Part shown: positions 10,099 to 21,400 of the stretch, in pieces
How the letters are laid out: every line of letters starts with the position of its first letter
Position numbering within the stretch: the first letter of the stretch is position 1
NCBI GenBank assembly: GCA_030248215.1
Contig: JASANG010000238.1
Span: 124,001-188,000, forward strand
Direction of reading: 5' to 3'
Source: Enoplolaimus lenunculus
Lineage: Eukaryota > Nematoda > Enoplea > Enoplida > Thoracostomopsidae
DNA length: 64,000 nt
Notes under the pieces: generated by a model
What the model was told of the DNA's origin: nothing
What the model saw: only the letters and a program-made list of their open reading frames with translations
Databases searched by the model: none
Made by a program: the position numbers and the translations under genes

Positions 10099-13000
10099 AT
10101 GCCGCGCTTAAATATAACAGATTTATATGTTGGATTTTGGTATAAATGTCCTTCGGTTTGTAACCGGTTGAACGCTGAAAAACTTGCATCTATGCCGAAT
10201 CCAGGTATCAATGTGGAATACTTTATGCGATTAATTTCACATTTAATATCAAACACTACCAATCTGCACTACGTTTCCGATTGCAAGCATGATAACGCCG
10301 ATTTGGCATCAAAAATAGAGAGTTTCGAAACAGTAAATACATCGTTTCAATTGCCAGATGTAACCAAACGATGCCGATGTACAATTGTTGAAGATTACTT
10401 AGACATAGTAATCAATGGAATAGAGTATACACGTCAAAATTTTCACATGCTACGATTAACGTTTCCGGCGGCGTTTATACAATATGGGATAATGTTCAAT
10501 GGACGCGCGAAAGTTGTCAGTTCGCTTCTTTGGTTCGTTGTTTCGTTTACACGAGACGTTTGGGCGGCTGCCGCTGCAGTCAAATTTGTAATCAACGTTG
10601 ATATTGCGGCTGGAATTAAAATTCAACGGTAAATTAAAACATATACATAGACTTAGGATTAGGAATGTGCTTATGCTGCTGTTACGACCCTGTTCGGTAT
10701 ACTGGTCATTGTTTTAGTAGCAAAAGAACTTTTACACACAACGACATTTAAATGTTCTAAAATATACTACATTAGCGGCAACTCTATTTCATTATATAGC
10801 AGAACTGAATACTTCGGTGTTGCTTACAAAAAGTACAGGAAAAATTATAGCAATGGTTTAAAAACAAATGTTTTAGTTTAAAATTTTTATCTGTAACCAC
10901 AGAATTGACTTACCTTCAACGAAGCCTCCAGCTGGTTAGTTTTCATCTCCAACTGTTTTCTGGTCTCCATGCTACTGTAAATGCAGTCTAAAGATCAGTG
11001 GAAAACACAATTGCATACCTACCGTTATGCGAATTACAGGCATGCAATTACCGAACCAAACCTCTTTTAAATGTGCTTTAGAGCGGACAATAATTTCGTT
11101 ATCAAGAGGTTATTCAAACCAAGAGTGGATGATGTCCACCTTGCAGAAGAGTGTGCAACTGCTTGGCTGTGCATGGTACTAAATGTACCAGCACGCGTTG
11201 CATTTTTGTTCGACCATGCTCAATCAGGGGTGTTAAGGCATGAGATTAACAATAAAGTATGCTTCAGTACACCTATCCCCCCTCATTTAAGGGGTAGGTC
11301 AACTATGTTGTTTACGATATACTCTCTAAAAAATTCTACTTAATATTAAGTAAAACTTTTGCCAGATTAAGCACCCGTTTTACTTACTATGGTGCTTGGC
11401 AAAGTTTTACTGAATACCAAGTAAAACGGGGTCAGCGGAGTTTTACTTAAAAATTAAGTAATTTTTTCTACAATTTTAAGTAAAACACAACTTAATTTTA
11501 TTTACTAATTTAAGTATTATTTTACTTAAAATTATAACTCAGAACATCACCAGTCAGGGCGCCAACTGAAGGTTGGGGGTCCTTCCGCCGACACTGGTGC
11601 CAAGAAATAGAAATCTTGCAATATATACTCACATATATAGATGATAGCGTAATTCTAGTAATCTTTTAAAATGATATATACAGCTGCTTGCAGATTTAGT
11701 AATGAAATTCAAAAAATACAATGTACCGCAATATAGGCTTCGCCGAGGTCAATTTATTTCGGTGTCGTACAGGTTTCGCAGTCTCAGAAAGATGTTAAAC
11801 GCTGGGGTGTTTAGTGACTTTCTGTATAATAAACCGCCAGCAATAACATCAAACCAAGGTGCAGAATGAAGTATATATATTCCAACAAGAACTTGTAATG
11901 AACAAAACCTGCCAGCAGAAATTAGAGCCACACCTACTGATATCTCAGTTTGTTTAAAACATCTAATACTAGCACTCAATGTTTTGCTCCAGCTAAGTTT
12001 TCAGATAAAATTACTGCATCAGTACCGTATGCTCCTGCCCAATCGGATGTGAAAAACCCGAGACAGAGGTCAACAAATTTTGGCTGAACCGGAGGTTCAG
12101 TAAAATTAGGTAATAACAATAAGACTGATTCTGCCAATTTCTAGTAACATTTGCAAATAGTTGTATAAAATTTGTGTTTGTGTGTCATGTTTGAAGAATA
12201 TCTACTACTAATCATTTCAAAATTGCCCTGCTTTACAAATAAATTCGCTGCCACGGACAGAATTTTTTATAACCGCAGGTCGATTTTATATCGGTGCCGG
12301 ACCTATTAATAAGCATTAAGTACTCTGCTTCACACCTGAGCCTAAGACGGAGAATAAGCCTAAGCTTAAATGTAAACGTAAACTTAAAGCTTTAGCCTGA
12401 GCTATGTATGGATAATGTATTCATACGGACACTGCGGGGGACTATTTTCTTGCATTAAGTTAACACTAGTGTAAGGGTAAGTTGCAGGTACCTGTGCGGC
12501 TAGCGGTTATCTCAGATTGATGAGAGTAGTATGCAATGTTTCGCGTTTACATTTTTAACTTTATGATTTATGTAAAAACACTTTGGATGAGGGGTCAGGG
12601 GTGTTCATTGGAGCTGAGAGATCCGGATTTGTCTTCGTTTTTCCTGTTTGCATGCTAAAATCTCAAGTGAAATATTAAGCAGAAGTATTTAGCGTAACAT
12701 TATTTACGAAACAGAATAAAAAACACGTAAAAACAAACGCACGTAAAAACAAATTATTTTCGCGCCAAAAATTTGAATTAAAACGGTAAGAAATACATTA
12801 AGCAATCTAACGCCAGCACAAGCATATATGAAACAAGAAACGCTGCGTATAAAATTAAGTAAAAGAATGCTTAAAAGTGTTTTAAGTAAAACTATACTGG
12901 ATGAGCATATTTAAATAAAGATTTGCTAACTATTAAGTAAACTATCTGTAAATTACTTAGTGGTAAAACTTTACTAAACAGTTTTAAGTAAAAGGTTTTT

Positions 13001-14949
13001 ACAGAGTAAAACTGCATACAGACCACCCTAAACAAGGGGGGTAGGCCAAAAACGCAACGCGTGCCGGGTACGTTAATACACAGAATGTACCCAGTTGCAC
13101 ACTCTTGTTCGTGATCATCCACTCTTGTTCAAACTGACAGTGGATTAGTCAAAGCGATACAGTTTACTTCAATAATGAGCCATTCAACCACTTTTCATAT
13201 TTTCGCTAGAGTTGCTTACATTTTACTATAAATATATATTCGTATAGTTGTCACATGAATATTTATGTTTGTCAGTAACATTCGACATCGAACAGTGCAC
13301 AAAATAATCATGTTTATTATGGCAACCACCTTTACCCTTGTGTTGACACGGTACTACAAGTCTGGAATTATTGGCCCGCAGCTAACCGTTGATACTGGAC
13401 AGGTACGCTTTTTCGTTACTTTCCTCATGAGGTTATTAACATAAACCCAGAAAGTTTGAAATATTTTTTCACGGATCGAAGGAAAACATTTCAAGTAAGT
13501 AACTTTTAGCTTAATACTTGAAATATTGTTTTATTGCAGTACTGTAGTGACCCAAATAAGAAGCAGGGTAATAAGTGGGAGGTCCCCATTTTTAGTTCCA
13601 ATCAATTGGAGCCCGAATTTCTAAAAGAGTCCGTAAGCGGATAGAGTCCATAAACCCTAATTAGAGTCCATAAATGTCAATTATCCCTAGTTAGTTACAG
13701 CGCATAAATGACTCGATGCCCAAATAAAGTTGAGTTCGAAACTTTAAAGCATACTTAAGTTTGAAGGTAATTCCTAAGTTTAACCTTGAATTATCGCTCA
13801 AGCTTTTGATTCAAGACCAATAAACGTTTAATTTAACCGATAGTTGCAACACCGCATATATGTCAGTAGTGAAGAATGGCGGAGGGCGGGTTAAAAATAA
13901 ACAGTCTGTAACCCAATAACAGGGGGTACCCTCTGGATAGGCCAAATTAATATTAGTCTCTCCTCATACTCGGGTCACTACAGTACCACCTTTATATTGA
14001 AAGCTAAAATAAACGCTTTGGCTCCAGCCCATGTTTAGGCCATCTGTCTAAGCCAGTGTGATTAAAGACAACCTCATTGTTACGATCAAAAAACTTCTTA
14101 TCATTTACATGTATACATTTGAAAATAAAATCTTGGCTACGCCTCAGTATACAAATAGTAAAATTTGCAAATGATTTTCAGCCAGCCAAACACGTCTATC
14201 AATTAATCGAAAAAATACAACAACAAAACATCAAACTGGTATGTCCAATTCAATCGGAACACGGGATTAAACGCAATCCACGACATGAGTATACCCAGCA
14301 CCCAATATCGCGTCAATCTGCGCCTCAAAGTACAGCAAAGACATGCGATCAATTTCAGCGATCTTACAATTGTATTCGGGATACCATGGAATATTTAAGA
14401 CCTGTAATCCGTGACTCTATATTTCATTCTTTCCAATATGCTCTTAAGTCTAACCGTCCACATCTGGCGTGCGAATACAAAAATCCATGGATATCCCTTC
14501 CTCGCCAAATGACACATAATCCTGAGCTGGTTTATATTGGATCCATAACCGAATTAGAATACATAAGCGCAAGGCATGACAGCATTCAAGTAGCTCAAAT
14601 TGATGGTATTCGAAGCCAATGGTACGCGTACGGACTAAGCCGAAATTCAACAAGATCCCGAGACTTACAACAGGCGTTGAATTTTGAAATTATTCGCTCG
14701 TACGAAAGTGACGTATATGAACTGTTGGAGAGGAAATATTTGACGCGAAAAATGTACAAAAATCGTATACGCGCATTTCATTTGCATTCCAAGAAAACTA
14801 AGTTTGCTAACATTTCACTAAGAGCTGCAGGAAGTTTAGCTGCGTGCACTATTTGTATTGCTTGGATTGGTGGGGTATTGACGCTTATGGTTGAACGGTG
14901 TGTGATTTCTACTGGTAGCAGACCCGTGCTGAGATTCGGATATAGATGA
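10099..14949 (+). CDS. Ionotropic glutamate receptor-like protein A (divergent IR), three exons
   Basis: Exons are 10099-10628, 13276-13402 and 14182-14949: 1,425 nt, 474 residues, intron phases 2 and 0. Exon 1 carries the S1 half of the ligand-binding clamp ([29 protein letters not shown] at about residues 34-49) and a degenerate M1 (about 140-168). Exon 2 carries a hydrophobic M3-like segment (IIMFIMATTFTLVL). Exon 3 carries S2 (ELVYIGSITELEYIS; IRSQWYAYGLSRNS) and a C-terminal M4 (AAGSLAACTICIAWIGGVL). The same layout and intron positions occur in gene B at 40.5 kb. In gene A the M1 lead-in PLSFGVW is replaced (SFTRDVW), and S2 carries about 30 extra residues near its start. No amino-terminal domain or signal peptide is visible; a TAA directly precedes the ATG in frame. 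Likely a plasma-membrane sensory channel subunit, by family; ligand unknown. Confidence 0.75.
10655..10705 (+). repeat. TTAGGC-like repeat fragment in receptor A intron 1
   Basis: ACTTAGGATTAGGAATGTGC followed by TGTTACGACCCTGTTC matches the tail of the TTAGGC-like dispersed family. It lies just inside the intron, after the donor at 10629. Confidence 0.55.
11112..13133. mobile_element. Long-TIR non-autonomous element in receptor A intron 1
   Basis: The left end (TTCAAACCAAGAGTGGATGAT, 11112) and right end (reads TTTGAACAAGAGTGGATGAT on the minus strand from about 13133) form inverted repeats of roughly 230 bp. They share GAGTGTGCAACTG and GCACGCGTTGC. Inside each arm are clusters of TTAAGTAAAAC-type 11-mers (11340-11540 and 12850-13000). 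The middle includes GGAG-rich and TTAGGC-like pieces (12040-12400), probably nested insertions. No transposase frame was found. It makes up most of the 2.6 kb intron. Confidence 0.6.
13540..13985 (+). mobile_element. TA-flanked MITE, copy 1 (Tc1/mariner-type), in receptor A intron 2
   Basis: TA flanks both ends. The left end is CTGTAGTGACCCAAATAAGA and the right end reads CTGTAGTGACCCGAGTATGA on the minus strand. The element is 442 bp inside the TA pair. Internal landmarks shared by all four copies are AATCAATTGGAG, AAACCCTAA, AGAGTCCATAAATGTCAATT and TACCCTCTGG.AGGCCAAAT. TA target duplication and short TIRs fit a Tc1/mariner (pogo/Tigger-like) non-autonomous element. It occupies more than half of the 779-base intron. 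Confidence 0.85.
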
Positions 14950-15459
14950 GCTTTTAAAATATTGTGTTACATATTTGTAGTCGTACATGTTTACAGCTAT
15001 AACATGGTTTTCCGTTCCGTACAAATTTACATACAAGAGGTAAAACAATGTTCCAATTTTAAGAGCAATTTTTTAGCTGAAAGGATCGAGGTTCGAATTG
15101 CGCTGAAAATATCGTTTAAACCAGAAACTTTGAGCTGTGCATGAACGCAACAAAATTGCAACGCGGGCGCGTTAATATGTGTTGCAAGACTTAGGCTTAG
15201 ACATAAGCTCATTCTTAACTTTAGGTTACGCTTAAGAATATGCTTGTACAACTATAACGGCAATATTATAAACTTTGGCCCAAACATGCAGTTGAAAGTA
15301 AGGTAAGCACAGGTGGCCGTATGAAGCGTAAATATATTCTAAACGCGGTTACATAAAAGATGTTTTGTAGTTCTTCAAGTAAGCATGCACTGATAAATTT
15401 CAAGTCTCAGATATTATTTTAAGTTAAAATATTTTCAATTAAAGTTACAACTTCAACAA
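14950..15459. other. Tail-to-tail gap between receptor A and WDR19
   Basis: The two genes converge here; the stops are 510 bases apart. The gap holds a TTAGGC-like dispersed unit at about 15180-15300 (GACTTAGGCTTAGAC, AAGAATATGCTTGTAC). I saw no AATAAA close to either stop, so the poly(A) sites are not placed. The 3' UTRs may overlap, which is inference from spacing. Confidence 0.6.
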
Positions 15460-18400
15460 TTATTTTCTTGTGTTTTCACGATTTTCATCTTGAGCGCTCT
15501 CTTGAATTGATTTTTGAAATTGTCCAATTACCGCACCGCTCATTTTTTCTAAGCGACCGTTAGCGTTTTCTTTCGATCCACACATAGGGCACGCTATATC
15601 GGCGTTAATCAGACTGAAATTTGGAAACAAAAGGCGTCAAACCAATTTGACTTTCAAAATATAAGCAATACTTGACTTTTGAACCACAACCAAATCATCT
15701 ATTGCATCTTTTAAACTAAGCTAATTCGTAGGTTAAGCTATTGTGAAAACTGAGCTTATGCTTAAGCTAGATTTCACCAATATACTCATGGACAGGGCAT
15801 GAAAGCATGTTTTCGAACGGCAAAAACCTTTGTCCAAGCCGTAATACAGTACCAGTTTACATTCAGGCTATGAGTTTGGTCAAAACGTTAAAATTGTAAA
15901 CTGTATTACCGACACATTTAGCTTGTACATAACGAAAGACACTATACGTTGATTGAGCTGCGATCTGCTGGTCAGAAACAAATAAATCAGCTTAACTCAC
16001 CGAATAAATTCTGTGTAAATTGCTGGAAATTGACAATCCTGACACAACGCAAAGTCCTCTTTAACGATATGTTTACCCTGAAATTAGTTTACATTCATCT
16101 AAATGCAGCGCAAATGATTTGGCCTATTTAGCTATACCCAAGTTACTACTGAACAGCTGGCCAAATGACAACATATCGAAAGCTTGTAAGAAGTAAATGG
16201 CCTATATAAAGAATAGGGGCGGAACGTTTTTCCGGAAAACTGTAATAGAGTAAGCGTAGCTTTAGACTATTTTTTGCTTAGGCTTAAACTTTGGCTTCGG
16301 AATATGCTTACACTACTGTTTCGGCCCTGTTCTAGACATTGGCCGAAGTAATTGCGAAGCGTCCGGTTTTTATGCATTGTCCAGTACTTTAACATTCCTG
16401 TTTAAATTTTGACAAAAACAGAACAAACTATTGAATTTAGCTGCAGTAACTTTGTGGTATTAAACAATTAACTTCATTACAAAACAAAACATCTTCGTTT
16501 ATGTATTCTAACATTGGTTGAAAGATATAAATCCACATATCAAAAACACTAATGGTGCTCTAACCGCCAGTCGGGTTCTTCATTTAAGACGAGCTGAATC
16601 CTGACGGAATAACAATTTTAGCAAGATTATCTATCATTCGATGTGTTGCGTTCTGGTTTTTGTGCTCGTTATTAAATATGGACAATTTTTCAATGAAACA
16701 CTGAACAACATTTATTTCAAACTAATACAGTTTTTGTTTTGGTTGCGAATTTCTAGGAAGAAAACAATTGAGGAACCATTTAAGCCAGGACGTGACTGTA
16801 TTAAACAAGAAAAATGAACAACATAGTTAATTAGCAATGATAGGCCAAATGCTCGGCTGAAGTAGCTGCAAGCATCGCAATGTTAACGCAGTCCTATAAG
16901 ACTCGAAACCTCGGCTTTAATAATTCAAATCACAAGTCGGCGACAATGAGTTTCTTTTTTTTCATTTTGTCTAGCGGTGCAGAATTTTTTGCTACCCATA
17001 TGGATACCAACAGAAAATATAACGTTATGCATAGCTAGGTTTTCGAAATATTGACCTAGCCACATGGGTAGACTCAGGATGTCTGCATATAGCCCATAAA
17101 GATGCCAACATAATGAACCTTCGTGCTTGCACTTTAAAACGGCTCAGTACAGTGACTTTTATTTTACAAGTCTGGTTTAGTCTTTTTTACAATATATCTT
17201 TCGAATAAAATCTAAAAAATTACACAAACAATGTATCCATATGGGTAACAAACCGAAGACTAGTTACCCATAGCGACAAACGTACGGTACCCATATGGGT
17301 TGCAGCTAGCAAAACAACCTATTAATATGGGCTGTTTCAACCTTCTGGTATGGATAGATGACAAAAGAGGTATCAAGCGCACAATTGGTAACGTGAACCC
17401 CGCCGTCACCCGACAACTTGTCGCCCAGCAGTGTCCTAAAGCTTTTGAATCTATGTAAGCATTGTCCTAAGCCTAAGCATAAGCATGAACATAATGATTG
17501 GCCACGAATTGCCGTGATGCACCTTAATTTATATAATCACTACAGTTTGAGCCCAGCAAAAAAATCTTACCGTCACAATACAGTATGGAATTAGATTCAT
17601 ACAATTTGAACAGTTCAACTCGTATTCTGGAAGTAGTGTTCCGCAAAATGGACACGGCGTTGTAACTTCATCAATTTCTGATTTGTCAGGTTTTCTGAAA
17701 CAAAATACATAAAACTGACAATTAAGTTTTTATCTACAAATGAAAAAAAAAACTATTATGTTGCTTAATATCATCTACCTGATTCGTTTATGTAACACCG
17801 TAGCTCTTGTACGCTTTCCGCACTGTTTTCGAAATTTTTTGGGCATTACTTTAGGTTTTGGCTTACTGCTACGTTTAAGCTCAGGCTTAAGGTTGTGGGG
17901 AAATGTATAAGTATCCGTTTGACCAATGTTTAAAAATATAGACAGAAAAAATATACTAGAGGAACACAGAAAACTTATATAAAACGCAAAAAAGAAAGTA
18001 TATATTGAACCAAATAAAAGACAAACAGCATATTACAGCTGCAAAAATTTAAGAAACAAACACGCAAAGATCAAAAACATCAAGAAACTTTGATAAATTA
18101 CAAAGCTTAAATTAAGTATATGATGGATGTGTACCGGACAATATTTTCAATTTTCTTTCGATACTTTTCGTCCAACTGAGCACGACGAGCCTGATCGGCG
18201 ATGAGTTCACTGGCGAAACGAAACGCGGATTTTTTCAATCCAGCACGATGGCATTCAATCACAGCCGATGTTAAAATTGGAACACAATCTAAAACAAATA
18301 AATTTGACTTAAATCCATAGAAGTTAATGTGAAACATGCCTGATAAAGTGAATTTTGGTCGTTTGCATCAAGCAAAGCATTAAGCTTATTGTTCAAAAAA

Positions 18401-21400
18401 ACCTGATTTACCTCTAGAAAGCGCTCTTTTGTTACAAAAGCGGACCTCAGCGCTCAAGTAAAGATATACAATCAAACTTACGAGCAGGGAACTTGTTGAT
18501 ATTTGAACCAACTCGTGATAACAACCGGGCCCCCATCAGATGATTACCTTGTTTGATGTGAATCTGAAAAAATATACATAGCTAACCCTTCCTCATATAG
18601 TGTGTTTGTTTATACCGTTAAAATAACACATGTTCGTTTATTAGATCTTCGCAAATTTCCAACAATTTTAGCTAAATACACATGAAAAAGAAAAATCTTT
18701 TACTGAATTTCTTACCTAATAAAATTCCCACAGGTACCAACACATTTCTCTGTCGCTTAATTTATATGGGTTAGACAGATATAATTATTCCTTATTAAGT
18801 TTCAAGTTTAATATCTGTTACATCAGCGTACAGTTTGAAATCTTTCACGCTTGTAAAAAACCGTTTTGAACGATGCTGTTTGACAACCGATAATCGTAGA
18901 AAGCTCGTTATTTTGCACACGTTTCACAACATAAACACTAAAACAGTGTTACCGCCGGTGGTACCTTAGCAACCAAATAACTATGCGTCAACATTAAACT
19001 GTGTTCCATGTCCGCAGGTATACGAATATTTTGATCCCGAAGTTCTTGGTACATGCTGAACAGAACATCATGCGCTACACGATATTGTCCTAAAAGGAAA
19101 TTAAAATTAAAAACCATACAGCAATTGTAACAATTGATAACAATATTAAAATTCAAAATTTATTTCAATTGCGGTTTGATATACGCGCCATAACACTAAC
19201 AGCCGTGTTTCCAACGGTTGTATAGCACTTCATCTCGCCAGTTTAAGAAATTGGTTTTAAAACTAGCGAATTAAAACAGTGACGAATCCCAAACTTAAGG
19301 CATAAGTTATGTAAATTAAATGCTACAAGATATAAATACATGCATTTATAGTAACACTGGCATAAAAGGTGGTAAGGTATTCATTTACAGAACGTTAGGG
19401 GCAAATTTATATGAGTTAAAGTTTATACCAAAACCTACCCAGACCAGCGATTTATACATGGAATCGCAAACTCGTTTGTTTGAAAAGACAAAGAAAATAT
19501 ACGCTCTATTGTATATGGAAATAACTGAATGTCAAAAGTAAGAAGCTTCGCAATACTTCAAAAATATAAAGTTTAAATAAAATTGTTATAAATGGATTGC
19601 CGCAGAATCTACCGCTTTTTTGTTCTTCGCGGGCAATAATAACGGCAACTTTTGCGGCTTCACGATGCATTTTCAACGCCATATACAGCCGAAACAGGTA
19701 TTTGGCATCCTGAAATTACAACAGTATTAATGCAACAATAATTGATTGTTTAGTAATTTTTAACATAATATTATAATGATTATAATCAACTTTTAAAATC
19801 AACTCTTAAAACTATTTATTAACTAAGTTTGGTATGAATTGTATTTGGCTCTGGAAATCACAAGCTCTACTTACAAGCCTCAAATTGGGCCAAAAGAGTA
19901 TTATTTTATTCCTGGTAAAACAAAAAATAAAGGCGAGCCTGAAAAATGTCCTGAAAATTGCAAAAATGTGCTACGACATCATCAAAACTTCTAAAAATTA
20001 TTAGGTACGAATTAACCTTAGGAATACCATCAATTTCACCCATCAAAAAATCAACAAGCCGTCGTGTCAGATCGCTGCTGCCTGATTTTCCGACGCATTC
20101 AATTGCTAACTTTAGTGATTCGTGATCTTCGCCGTTTGCAATTAAATGATCGAGTGCCTGTAAATGTAAAACGTGCTGAAGTTCTGCAGTGCAACATTGT
20201 ATTCTGTAAATCATTCGCGAATTTTAGAAGGTGAAACTCAGTTTTAAAATCAGGTAAACGGTTCACCAGGTTCCAAATTGTGTGCAGAATTTACAGAATG
20301 TCCTAGGCAAGCACTGTATATATACCTTTGAAATTTTAACAAGTACTACATAAAAGGACCACGGAGGCTGGGAATTCACCTAACGTGCGTTGCATAAGAA
20401 AAGTAATTTTCCCTATTGGGGTATATATTCAGCCATGCAGCGAAAAAGTTAGAACAAAGTAATTTGAAAACTACAACTTATACATCATGAAACGTTGGAA
20501 TCAGAATGTCCAACTTCACACTGGACTCGATCCTTGGCTACTGAGCACTATCACAACGTCAAGGGCAATACAAACTGCTAACAGACTGCGCCACATGGCC
20601 GTTCCAAGTGCTGATTACATTGCCTATTTTGAATGCGTACGCAAACGAGGTTTCCAGTGTTCCACAGCGAAGTCGGAAGTAGCATTGGCAAAAACCGGGC
20701 GGAACCAGTGTTCAAAAAGGGGAGCATTTTCCCGGAAACTAAAACATGAGTTCGTATTTTTTACAGACTACAAGGCTCATGCGGAAAAATGTACAAATCC
20801 CTTACTTATGGTATGTCAACCTTCTTCTCAACAAAGCACAGTTGCAAACTGTGGTTGATGGCACAACTTCAGAAAGGTTTTCGGAACTAAAAATTACTCA
20901 AACCGAGAGAACTCGTTTACTATTATAGCATAGTGTATTTCAAAACTGAACTTAATGTAAAAGCTACCTTTGCGTAACGTCCAGCGAATAAATAATATTT
21001 CCCAGCCAATTTAAAATTTCTGCGCGACTCAAAATGTACCGCCATTGCTTCGTACAGTTCAGGTGTTCCATCGTCACCTAAAACATAAAAGTTATCCGTA
21101 TGCTTGTTATATTTTCTTATTTGCAATAATGAATTTTAATTTTAAATTACTCAACAGATTAATGATTTGTTCAGTAATGTAAGTAGCATTTTGTACACAT
21201 TCATGCGCAACAGTTTATACTTTTTACAAAACCATTGGCATAGACCTTTCAATTTATAACCAAACCGTGACAGTAAATTCGTTTACAATGCCTAGACATT
21301 GTGTAAAAAATAAAACGCTATTTTAAACACTTTTCGCGTTTCATGCATAACATTTTTCGAAATGCTTTCTGCCAGTGGAGAAAGGCAAAAATAAATCGCT

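Larger units (their letters stand above)
15460..17694 (-). other. WDR19: WDR19 exons 37-39 (C-terminal zinc-binding pairs)
   Basis: Exons are 17571-17694, 16001-16077 and 15460-15613 (residues 1289-1406). The four CxxC pairs expected of the family are all present: CPFC and CSNC (exon 37), CQDC (exon 38) and CPMC (exon 39), suggesting two zinc sites. Exon 38 ([18 protein letters not shown]) is only 77 bases, and its placement rests on frame plus the match to human GRHMLKDDWTVCPHCDFP. The stop is TAA at 15460-15462. Confidence 0.92.

Noticed and set aside
17760-17870. Possible extra WDR19 exon
   Set aside because: Exons 36 and 37 already join in frame and match the human order. The stretch has no matching peptide.
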